Shown here piece by piece: positions 1 through 7,307 of a DNA stretch of 20,495 nt. The stretch is from contig JAIDBM010000281.1 in NCBI GenBank assembly GCA_029056365.1, positions 1 to 20,495 of the forward strand, read 5' to 3'. The stretch is from Muribaculaceae bacterium (lineage in GTDB: Bacteria > Bacteroidota > Bacteroidia > Bacteroidales > Muribaculaceae). The notes beneath the pieces are model-generated. The model was not told where the DNA came from, ran no database searches, and worked only from the letters and a program-made list of their open reading frames with translations. The translations under genes were made by a program, and so were the position numbers. Every line of letters begins with the position of its first letter. Position 1 is the stretch's first letter.

Positions 1-2229
1 GGATATGGCCCGGTTGAACTGAGGCAGTGTTACTCCATAGGTGGCCATTACCTCGCGGCGCGGACGCACAAGCAGTTCGGGACGTTCGAATTGTTGCTCG
101 ACATTGGCGTCTACCACACCCGGGATGTTGCCGATGGTATGTCGGACACGCTGGCCGAGACCGACAAGTGTGTTCAGGTCGTCGCCGAAAATCTTTATGG
201 CAACAGCCGATTCGGTGCCGGAGAGCATGGCATCGATGCGGTGTGATATAGGCTGGCCTATCTCAACGTTTACACCAGGCAGTTTGCCAAGATTACGTCG
301 GAGCTCGGCTGCGATTTCCTCGCGGCTGCGGTCGGCCAGCACATACGGAGCCTCGATTTCAGATGCGTTGACGCCTTGCGAGTGTTCATCGAGCTCGGCG
401 CGTCCGGTTTTGCGTGCCACGGTCTTTATTTCGGGAACCGCCATTATTATCGAATCGGCCTGACGTCCGATTTTATCACTCTCTTCAAGCGACACCCCCG
501 GGAGAGTGGCCAGATTTATGGTGAACGACCCCTCGTTGAATTTAGGAAGGAAGCCTCGGCCAAGGAAGGGCAGTGTGGCACACGCTCCGGCGAACAGTAT
601 CACCGTTGCAGTCAGTACAAATCCCGGGTGCTTCAGCGCTCCTTCGAGTGCGCGTGTATACACATTGCGCAGCCACATGGCTGTGGCCGGTTCTTTCGAC
701 AGTCGGGCGTTCTCGGCTTTATTGCCCAGAAGAATCGAGCAAAGCACCGGCGTTACCGTGAGCGCAACTATGGTAGAAGCCACAAGAGCTACAATGAAGG
801 CTATGCCCAGAGGCATGAGCAGGCGGCCTTCTATGCCGCTGAGGAAGAACAGGGGCATGAAGCTTGCAATGATTATGAGCGATGAATTGAAAATAGGGGT
901 ACGTACTTCGGCCGAGGCCCGGTATATCACTTCGAGCTTTCCGAGGCGTTTGCCGTCGGGCAGGGCGGCATTGTTCCGCAGGTGACGGTACACATTTTCA
1001 ACATCCACAATCGCATCGTCGACAAGCGAGCCGATTGCTATGGCTATGCCGCCGAGACTCATTGTGTTTATTGTGAATCCCATCAGGTTCAGAACCAGCA
1101 TCGAAACTATGATGGAGAGTGGAAGTGCGACTACCGATATAAGGGTTGTGCGCAGATTCATCAAAAAGAACAGCAGCACAACTATAACCATAAGGGCGCC
1201 TTCGAGAAGGGCTTCCTGAAGATTGGATATGGATGTTTCAATGAAATCGGCCTGGCGGAAAATGTCGGTGTTTATGGAAATATCGGCAGGAAGAGTAGGG
1301 GCCAGTTCGTCAAGCGCCGACAGAATCCGGCTGTTAAGGTCGATGGTCGAGGCCTTGGGCTGTTTTGTTACGGTTATAATCACTGCGGGAGCGCTGTTTA
1401 CCGCTGCAAGGCCTATTTTAGGCTGCTGACCGGCCACCGCTATGTCGGCTATGTCGGCCAGAATAACAGTTCCGCGTTCATCGGCGCGGACAACTGCGAG
1501 TCCGAGCTGGGCCGGATTGCCGGTGTTCAGTTCCGCCTTTATGAGATATTCGTTGCCGTAATCGTAGACAACGCCGCCGGAGGCATTGTCGTTCAGCCCG
1601 TCTACCGCATCCGAAACTTCATCGATGCTTATACCCCGGGCCTGCATGAGTTCCGGTTTCAGTCGAATCTGATATTCTTTGGCTTCACCTCCGATTACCG
1701 ACACCTGCGATACTCCGCCCATGGCGAGGAGTCTTGGCGCTATGGTCCGGTCGGCAATGGTGCGTAAGTCGAGCATCGATGTGGTGTCGGCGGTAAGACC
1801 GATAATCATCATTTCGCCGAGAATCGACGACTGCGGCCCAAGCACCGGCGACGACACACCCGATGGCATCCGGTCGGTTACGGCGGCGAGACGTTCGCTT
1901 ACAATCTGTCGGGCACGGTAAATATCGGTGCCCCAGTCGAATTCGACCCATACGATGGAAAAACCCGACGTTGACTGAGATCGCACACGCCGTATGTCGG
2001 TGGCTCCGTTTACAGCCGATTCAATCGGATAACTCACCACTTTTTCCACTTCTTCGGGAGTAAGGCCGCGTGCTTCGGTCATTACCACCACGGTAGGCGC
2101 GTTGAGATCCGGGAATATATCCACATCGGTGCGTAGCATCGCCATTGTGCCGGCGATAAGTATCACCGCCGAAAGAATTATTACAGTAAGGCGGTTATAC
2201 AGCGAGAAATGAATTATTCTGTTCAGCAT
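1..2229 (-). CDS. CusA/CzcA-family heavy-metal efflux RND transporter, 3' end outside window
   Basis: Inner-membrane proton-driven pump subunit of a tripartite metal efflux system. The first 743 residues are present, uninterrupted; family members are about 1,030-1,050 residues, so roughly the last 300 lie beyond the left edge. The start ATG at 2229 opens with MLNRIIHFSLYNRLTVII, the usual first membrane helix, followed by the family segment TEARGLTPEEVEKVVSYPIE. TM4 carries GGIAIAIGSLVDDAIVDVEN with acidic residues D404, D405 and E411, the likely proton-relay positions. As I recall the references, this resembles CusA, which also lacks the extra aspartate of CzcA (D402). Yet around residue 572 the read is FTINLAT, where CusA has a copper-binding methionine. 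The metal therefore cannot be named as copper/silver. It lies 11 bp downstream of the adaptor gene, in one operon. Family call secure; substrate open. Confidence 0.95.
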   Translation of the reverse strand, partial: MLNRIIHFSLYNRLTVIILSAVILIAGTMAMLRTDVDIFPDLNAPTVVVMTEARGLTPEEVEKVVSYPIESAVNGATDIRRVRSQSTSGFSIVWVEFDWGTDIYRARQIVSERLAAVTDRMPSGVSSPVLGPQSSILGEMMIIGLTADTTSMLDLRTIADRTIAPRLLAMGGVSQVSVIGGEAKEYQIRLKPELMQARGISIDEVSDAVDGLNDNASGGVVYDYGNEYLIKAELNTGNPAQLGLAVVRADERGTVILADIADIAVAGQQPKIGLAAVNSAPAVIITVTKQPKASTIDLNSRILSALDELAPTLPADISINTDIFRQADFIETSISNLQEALLEGALMVIVVLLFFLMNLRTTLISVVALPLSIIVSMLVLNLMGFTINTMSLGGIAIAIGSLVDDAIVDVENVYRHLRNNAALPDGKRLGKLEVIYRASAEVRTPIFNSSLIIIASFMPLFFLSGIEGRLLMPLGIAFIVALVASTIVALTVTPVLCSILLGNKAENARLSKEPATAMWLRNVYTRALEGALKHPGFVLTATVILFAGACATLPFLGRGFLPKFNEGSFTINLATLPGVSLEESDKIGRQADSIIMAVPEIKTVARKTGRAELDEHSQGVNASEIEAPYVLADRSREEIAAELRRNLGKLPGVNVEIGQPISHRIDAMLSGTESAVAIKIFGDDLNTLVGLGQRVRHTIGNIPGVVDANVEQQFERPELLVRPRREVMATYGVTLPQFNRAIS

Positions 2230-2240
2230 TTTGCGTTTCG

Positions 2241-3398
2241 TTAATGCGAGTGATTATGACCTTCGGGAATGGCGCCGGAGTTTTCGGCCAGACGCACGGT
2301 GGTTACGGCTTCGGTAACGATGATTTCTCCGCCGCCGAGGCCGGAGGTCACAACTGTGTTCACGCCGTCGCTGCCGCCAATGGTCACAGGAAGCCGACGG
2401 TAGGAATGGTCGCCGGTTTTTTCATACACAAAGAAACTGCCCTGCTGTTCGCTGAGCGCTGATCTGGGCACCGATATGCCGTTGCCGGTGTTTTGTCCGA
2501 GCAGATATACTTCGGCGGTTGAACCCGGTGCGATTCCGGCTTCGGCGGGAACGCTGAAATATACGGCTACAAAACTGCCGGCCTCTGTAGCGCCTGATTC
2601 GGCCGCCGATATCCGGCGGGCACCCACGTCGCCAAGCCTGATCACACGTCCGTCGGCCAGAATCACATTCGCGTCCGATGCATTTCGGGCGCCGGTGAAA
2701 CTGCTGTGCGGCACATCCACTTTCAATGTCAGATCGCCTCCGCCGCTTATTTGCATGAGTATGCTTCCGGCATCGGCAAAGGAGCCGTTCGCCACATCGA
2801 CCGATGTCACCACGCCTGAAATAGGAGCGTGTACAGTACCGGACGCGCCGGGCGAGTATGCAGCTTTGGCAGCTTCGTATGCAGCTACAGCGGCGTTATA
2901 TTCGGCTGCGGTAACAAGCCGGTCGTCATAGAGGGGTTTAAGCCGGTCCATTTCCCGTTTGGCGGCAAGCATGTTGGCACGTGCCATGGCGTTGGCATTA
3001 TTGCCTTCAACGGCATCGGGTCTGACCGTGGCCACTGTGGCTCCGCGGCTGACTTTGCTGCCTACTGTTATCGACTGAGGATACCTGACTGTTCCGGCCA
3101 GAGGAGCTGCGACGTTAGCTATCGAGCTGCTGCTGCTCACAAACGTACCCGCTGCCTTAATGCTTTCCATGCAGGCGCCGACTCTGACGGTGTCGGTCTT
3201 CATTCCGAAACGCCGGGCTATTTCTGGTTCTACTACAATTTCGCCTTCGGCGTGTTCATGAACCGCGCTTTCGGTGGCTTCATGCTCGTGGTCATGATCA
3301 TGGTCATGGTCATGCTCGTTGTGTCCGCTGTGGCTATGCCCGCATGAACCCAGTCCGAGGCAAAGAGCGCTTATACATATTACTGATATATTTTTCAT
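2241..3398 (-). CDS. Efflux RND periplasmic adaptor (CusB/CzcB type), His-rich lipoprotein
   Basis: Membrane-fusion protein linking the RND pump to an outer-membrane channel. The 385-residue product begins with a lipoprotein signal peptide; the lipobox LGSC puts the lipidated cysteine at residue 19. A metal-chelating tract follows (residues 21-50), mostly alternating His with Asp or Glu, and the protein ends GHNHSH. After it come a barrel-sandwich half (AGTVRYPQ..., near residue 101), a helical hairpin (near 140-180), the second half (GTVHAPISGVVTSVDV) and a beta-barrel/membrane-proximal part. The gene starts the operon and the pump follows after 11 bp. No TolC-type channel gene precedes it, so the channel is either past the left edge or elsewhere. 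The histidine tract suggests zinc, cobalt, nickel or copper binding but does not choose between them. Confidence 0.93.
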   Translation of the reverse strand: MKNISVICISALCLGLGSCGHSHSGHNEHDHDHDHDHEHEATESAVHEHAEGEIVVEPEIARRFGMKTDTVRVGACMESIKAAGTFVSSSSSIANVAAPLAGTVRYPQSITVGSKVSRGATVATVRPDAVEGNNANAMARANMLAAKREMDRLKPLYDDRLVTAAEYNAAVAAYEAAKAAYSPGASGTVHAPISGVVTSVDVANGSFADAGSILMQISGGGDLTLKVDVPHSSFTGARNASDANVILADGRVIRLGDVGARRISAAESGATEAGSFVAVYFSVPAEAGIAPGSTAEVYLLGQNTGNGISVPRSALSEQQGSFFVYEKTGDHSYRRLPVTIGGSDGVNTVVTSGLGGGEIIVTEAVTTVRLAENSGAIPEGHNHSH

Positions 3399-3426
3399 TA
3401 TAACGGATTACAGATTGTTACTGGTG

Positions 3427-3434
3427 CAAAATTA
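3427..3434 (-). promoter_or_regulatory. Possible -7 element of the metal-efflux operon
   Basis: Reads TAATTTTG on the minus strand, matching Bacteroidetes TAnnTTTG, and would start transcription about 24 bases before the adaptor ATG at 3398. I find no TTTG at 19-21 bp upstream, so the promoter call rests on the -7 box and position only. Confidence 0.45.
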
Positions 3435-3464
3435 GCGAAAAATAGCCGTAGGCCTGTTATTTCG

Positions 3465-3496
3465 GTTGCATAAAATAAGGAAAACCGCTATATTTG
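3465..3496 (+). promoter_or_regulatory. Promoter of the FtsE/polyferredoxin/aldo-keto reductase operon
   Basis: GTTG (3465-3468, 3 of 4 to the TTTG -33 box), a 20-bp spacer, and TATATTTG (3489-3496, full match to TAnnTTTG). Transcription should begin near 3501, giving a leader of about 38 bases. The 20-bp spacing is the same as at the rpmH, rsfS, nrdD and DUF5606 promoters in this window. Confidence 0.7.
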
Positions 3497-3515
3497 CAAC
3501 CGGGTTGCATATAGC
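3487..3515. promoter_or_regulatory. Operator-like palindrome over the -7 box and start site
   Basis: The core is TGCAACC (3495-3501), one G, GGTTGCA (3503-3509), a perfect 7-1-7 palindrome. It extends outward to GCTATAT (3487-3493) and ATATAGC (3509-3515) if two T residues at 3494-3495 are left unpaired. A third half-site GGTTGCA (3464-3470) overlaps the -33 box. The expected transcription start is at the centre of symmetry, so the mRNA would hold only one arm; this favours a protein-binding DNA site over an RNA hairpin. The regulator is unknown. Confidence 0.5.
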
Positions 3516-3538
3516 CGCCCGTAATACGTTTTAGAATT

Positions 3539-4252
3539 ATGTCAGTTATTATCAACTATAAGGATGTAGAGGTAAACCGCAAAGAGCTTGTGGTGCTGAA
3601 ACATGTGGATTTTCGTGTTGAGTCCGGAGAATTCATATATCTGATAGGCAGAGTGGGCAGCGGCAAAAGTTCGTTGATGAAGACAATGTATGCCGAGGTT
3701 CCTATCGCATCAGGCAGCGCCGAGGTGCTTGGTTATAATCTTTGCGGCATCCGACGCAAGGACATTCCTATGCTGCGCAGGCGTATAGGAATAGTTTTCC
3801 AGGACTTCCAGCTTCTTACCGACCGAAATGTGTTCGCCAATCTCGAGTTTGTGCTCGATGCCACAGGCTGGCGTAACAAGGCCGAGAAAGAAGCCCGTAT
3901 AGAGGAGGTGCTGCGTGAGGTGGGCATGACCAACAAGTCGTATAAAATGCCACATGAATTGTCTGGCGGCGAGCAACAGCGTATTGTAATAGCCCGTGCG
4001 CTGCTAAACCGTCCGGAGCTGATTCTTGCCGATGAGCCTACCGGAAATCTCGATCCGGAGACCGGTCGCCAGATTATCAACAGCCTCTACGACATTGCAG
4101 CCGGAGGAACGGCCGTGATAGTGGCCACACACAATCTGTCGATGCTCGACCAGTTCCCTGGGCGAGTGTTGCGCTGCGCCGACAAACAGCTGATAGACGA
4201 GGGCACTCCTTCGGTCGAAGCCATATCCGATGACTTTTTAATCGATGAGTAA
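3539..4252 (+). CDS. ftsE: FtsE-like ABC transporter ATP-binding protein
   Basis: Cytoplasmic ABC ATPase of 237 residues, the usual FtsE size; in the known system FtsE pairs with the permease FtsX to control peptidoglycan hydrolases at the division site. Visible motifs are the P-loop GRVGSGKSS (37-45), Q-loop Q88 (IVFQDFQLL), signature LSGGEQQR (141-148), Walker B LILADEP (D165, E166) and H-loop H198. The P-loop has GRVG where most relatives of this class have GPSG, a variant I recall from other Bacteroidetes FtsE proteins. No ftsX adjoins it. Instead it is followed after 3 bp by the polyferredoxin gene. It opens its operon. A LolD/MacB-type ATPase is the alternative; the family is secure, the FtsE name is likely but depends on a partner elsewhere. 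Confidence 0.85.
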   Translation: MSVIINYKDVEVNRKELVVLKHVDFRVESGEFIYLIGRVGSGKSSLMKTMYAEVPIASGSAEVLGYNLCGIRRKDIPMLRRRIGIVFQDFQLLTDRNVFANLEFVLDATGWRNKAEKEARIEEVLREVGMTNKSYKMPHELSGGEQQRIVIARALLNRPELILADEPTGNLDPETGRQIINSLYDIAAGGTAVIVATHNLSMLDQFPGRVLRCADKQLIDEGTPSVEAISDDFLIDE

Positions 4253-4255
4253 AAT

Positions 4256-5788
4256 ATGCTGAAAAAAATACGTATTATAATCGGCGTGCTCAGCCTGTTG
4301 GCGGTAACGCTTCTGTTTGTCGATGTCAGCGGTGTCGCACGGCATTACTGGGGATGGATGGCTAAAATTCAGTTTATCCCGGCGCTGCTGGCCATGAATG
4401 TGCTCGCTGTGCTTTTTCTTATCGCACTTACATTGTTGCTTGGGCGGGTTTATTGCTCCGTGATATGTCCCTTGGGCATATGGCAGGATGTGGTCATACG
4501 CCTGCGTACATGGTTCGGGGGCGCCAAAAAGAAGCGTAAGAACCGTTTCGGATACGCTCCGGCGTGGCGGCGTACGCGGCTTACTGTCGTTACATGCTTC
4601 TGTGTGCTGCTTGTATTGGGCCTTACTACAGCTACTGCCGCTGCATTCGCAGGCCTGCTGGAACCATACAGCGCATATGGCCGGATAGCATCGCAGGTTT
4701 TCGCACCCGCTTACGACTGGCTGAACAACTGTCTGGCCGGCTGGTCCGAGACCAACGGGAATTATATGTTCACTCCTGTACAGATATTGGTGGTAGTGCC
4801 GGTGCTGATTGTGGCATCAATCACTTTTGTTATAGTTACGGCGATGGCATGGATCGGCGGTCGCGATTACTGTAACATAATATGCCCGGTTGGTACAATT
4901 CTCGGATATATGTCGAAATACGCGCTTCTGAGACCGATGATCGATACTTCGCGGTGCAACGGATGCCGTAAATGCGAACGCAACTGCAAGGCCAGGTGTA
5001 TCAACGGCAAGGAACATAAGATAGACCATACACGCTGTGTGGCCTGTATGGACTGCCTCGACAACTGCTCTACCGGTGCGATACGTTACACCTGGCGCCG
5101 CGGACGCAGCATGGACAAGACATCCGCCGGAAAATCCGATGATACGGCAGGCCGGCGTGCTTTCCTGCTTTCAGGCGGCATGATAGCCGGAGCGCTGGCA
5201 GTGAAGGCATCGGTTGAAGGCGATGGAGCGCTGGCAGCCATAAAGGAAAAGAAGACTCCTCTGCGTAAAACTCCGATAGTTCCGCCGGGAGCCCTCGGTC
5301 TGGTTCATCTCGGCAGTCACTGTACGGCGTGTCAGCTGTGTGTGAGAGCTTGTCCGGAAGGAGTTCTGCGTCCGTCGACCGAACTCGACTCATTCATGCA
5401 GCCGCGCATGGAATTCACCTCATCGTATTGCCGTCCGGAATGTACATCCTGCTCGGATGTCTGCCCGGCCGGGGCAATATTGCCGCTTGATGCCGCGGCC
5501 AAGTCGGCTGTGAAGATAGGTCGTGCTGTTGTGGACCTCGGGCAGTGTATTTCGGTCAACGGGCAGAAGTGCGGCAATTGCAGCCGCCAGTGTCCGTCGG
5601 GAGCCATAACCATGGTGCCTGTTGATGCAGCGCAACCCGAAGGCCGGCTGATGCCTGTTGTCTGCGATGACCGTTGCATCGGATGCGGAGCATGTGAATA
5701 CAGTTGTCCGGTCGGAACGGCCGGAATTATAGAATCCGACCATTCCGCCATTCATGTGGAAGGTATAGAAATTCATCGGGAACTCTGA
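4256..5788 (+). CDS. Membrane-bound polyferredoxin, NapH-like and NapG-like halves fused
   Basis: A 510-residue electron-transfer protein. The N-terminal half resembles NapH/NosR: about four membrane helices (near 5-24, 42-62, 108-132, 174-198), two juxtamembrane motifs CSVICPLG (67-74) and CNIICPVG (206-213), then two 4Fe-4S sites (C234/C237/C240/C244 or C248; C261/C264/C267/C271). Next comes a twin-arginine-like hydrophobic stretch, GRRAFLLSGG (299-308 onward). The C-terminal half resembles NapG/MauM, with four more cysteine clusters (C356-C366, C392-C403, C431-C446, C474-C484). About six 4Fe-4S clusters are thus possible. In the Nap system such proteins pass quinol electrons to a periplasmic enzyme; the obvious partner here is the next gene, 2 bp downstream. 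The physiological donor and acceptor are not evident. Confidence 0.9.
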   Translation: MLKKIRIIIGVLSLLAVTLLFVDVSGVARHYWGWMAKIQFIPALLAMNVLAVLFLIALTLLLGRVYCSVICPLGIWQDVVIRLRTWFGGAKKKRKNRFGYAPAWRRTRLTVVTCFCVLLVLGLTTATAAAFAGLLEPYSAYGRIASQVFAPAYDWLNNCLAGWSETNGNYMFTPVQILVVVPVLIVASITFVIVTAMAWIGGRDYCNIICPVGTILGYMSKYALLRPMIDTSRCNGCRKCERNCKARCINGKEHKIDHTRCVACMDCLDNCSTGAIRYTWRRGRSMDKTSAGKSDDTAGRRAFLLSGGMIAGALAVKASVEGDGALAAIKEKKTPLRKTPIVPPGALGLVHLGSHCTACQLCVRACPEGVLRPSTELDSFMQPRMEFTSSYCRPECTSCSDVCPAGAILPLDAAAKSAVKIGRAVVDLGQCISVNGQKCGNCSRQCPSGAITMVPVDAAQPEGRLMPVVCDDRCIGCGACEYSCPVGTAGIIESDHSAIHVEGIEIHREL

Positions 5789-5790
5789 TT

Positions 5791-7209
5791 ATGAGCAAAT
5801 GTAGTAAAAAAGAAGACGGTCTGTCGCGCCGCAGTTTTCTCAGATATATGGGGTTTGGTGCCACGGCCGGAGTCCTTGGAGCCTGTGGCTCAAAGCTTAG
5901 TGGCGATAATGCAGGCGAAACGGAGCATGAAGGCGAAATGACGTATCGCGTCAACCATAACACAGGCGACAAGGTGTCGGTGCTCGGGTACGGATGTATG
6001 CGGCTGCCCACTGTCTCCAGGGAAAGTGCCAGAGACACGGATACGGAAATCGACCAGGAGGCCGTGAACCGGTCGGTCGACTATGCCATGGCTCACGGAG
6101 TGAATTACTATGATACATCGCCGATGTATTGCAAGCGCCAGTCGGAACGGGCCATGGGTATCGCCTTGAGCCGTCATCCGCGCGAATCATATTTTCTTGC
6201 CACCAAACTGTCGAACTTCGACAAGTCGGTATGGCCGTATGAAAAGTCGGTGGAGATGTTCCGTCAGTCGCTGGATTTTCTTAAAACCGACTATATCGAT
6301 TATCTGCTTCTGCATGCCGTGGGAGGTACGGCCGACGGCCTTGATGCAATGGCTACATACCGGGCGCGTTTCGAAGACAACGGGATACTTGATTTTCTCA
6401 AGGAACAGCGGGCTTCGGGCACGATACGCAATCTCGGCTTTTCGTTTCACGGCGATGTAGGTGTGTTCGACCATCTGTTACAGAAAATGGATAATGGCGA
6501 GGTTCACTGGGATTTTGTGCAGATTCAGCTCAACTATATCGACTGGGACGATATGTCGTCGCAGTGTAACGGTGTGTCGGAAACACAGTATCTATATGAA
6601 CAGCTTGAGAAGCGAGATATTCCGGTGGTAATAATGGAACCGCTTCTCGGCGGTCGTCTGGCATCTGTGCCCGAGAACGTGCAGGCAAAGATGAAACAGC
6701 GCCGTCCCGATGATTCGGTGGCTTCATGGGCATTCCGGTATGCCGGTTCGTTCCCCAAGGTGCTTACAGTGCTTTCCGGCATGACTTATATGGAGCATCT
6801 ACAGGATAACCTTTCGACGTATTCGCCTCTGGAGCCGGTGTCCGACGACGAACGGTCGTTTCTGCATCTGGCGGCATTGGATATATTGAACAACGCAGTT
6901 GTGCCGTGTACCGATTGCAGGTATTGCCTTCCGTGTCCGTATGGCCTTGATATTCCCGGAATTTTCCGTCATTACAACAAATGCGTCAATAACGACAATG
7001 CTCCGCGTGATGTGAACGATCCTCGTTATGCCGAGGCCCGCAGGGCCTATCTGGTAGGTTACGACCGTGAGGTGCCGCGTCTGCGGCAGGCAAACCGCTG
7101 CGTGCAGTGTGGCACTTGTGAAACCGCATGTCCGCAGCAGTTGCCGATTATGAAACATCTCGAGGAAATAAACATGTATACCGAACGCCTCCGACAGGGA
7201 AAAGCGTAA
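5791..7209 (+). CDS. Exported aldo/keto reductase with C-terminal 4Fe-4S ferredoxin motifs
   Basis: A 472-residue oxidoreductase. I place the start at ATG 5791, 2 bp after the polyferredoxin stop; an open frame continues upstream but lies wholly inside that gene. The N-terminus has a twin-arginine motif SRRSFLRY (12-19), a short hydrophobic segment and a possible lipobox LGAC (29-32), so it is probably exported folded and perhaps lipid-anchored. The aldo/keto reductase barrel retains the catalytic tetrad D108, Y113, K139 and H175. The C-terminus adds two cysteine clusters, C373/C376/C379/C382 and C437/C440/C443/C447. Aldo/keto reductases normally use NAD(P)H, which is scarce outside the cytoplasm, so the ferredoxin domain and the upstream membrane polyferredoxin suggest an alternative electron supply. 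The substrate is unknown. A terminator follows the stop by 12 bases. Confidence 0.92.
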   Translation: MSKCSKKEDGLSRRSFLRYMGFGATAGVLGACGSKLSGDNAGETEHEGEMTYRVNHNTGDKVSVLGYGCMRLPTVSRESARDTDTEIDQEAVNRSVDYAMAHGVNYYDTSPMYCKRQSERAMGIALSRHPRESYFLATKLSNFDKSVWPYEKSVEMFRQSLDFLKTDYIDYLLLHAVGGTADGLDAMATYRARFEDNGILDFLKEQRASGTIRNLGFSFHGDVGVFDHLLQKMDNGEVHWDFVQIQLNYIDWDDMSSQCNGVSETQYLYEQLEKRDIPVVIMEPLLGGRLASVPENVQAKMKQRRPDDSVASWAFRYAGSFPKVLTVLSGMTYMEHLQDNLSTYSPLEPVSDDERSFLHLAALDILNNAVVPCTDCRYCLPCPYGLDIPGIFRHYNKCVNNDNAPRDVNDPRYAEARRAYLVGYDREVPRLRQANRCVQCGTCETACPQQLPIMKHLEEINMYTERLRQGKA

Positions 7210-7221
7210 CGGCCATAACTG

Positions 7222-7259
7222 AAAAAACAGGCAGTTCCTGATTGGACTGCCTGTTTTTT
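7222..7259. terminator. Bidirectional rho-independent terminator
   Basis: Perfect 14-bp inverted repeat AAAAAACAGGCAGT / ACTGCCTGTTTTTT with a 10-base loop (7236-7245). It has a T run in either direction and separates the convergent aldo/keto reductase (plus) and histidine kinase (minus) genes. Confidence 0.93.
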
Positions 7260-7307
7260 ATGTCCGGATTCAAGATCCGTTGACAAATATTGCGGAACGG
7301 GACCTGA

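Noticed and set aside
376..1921. Several plus-strand open frames of 70-260 codons
   Set aside because: They are antisense to the RND pump gene, which runs unbroken through the whole region with clear family motifs.
5704..5790. A 29-codon upstream extension of the aldo/keto reductase
   Set aside because: It lies inside the polyferredoxin gene in another frame; the Tat motif and ATG at 5791 give a normal N-terminus.
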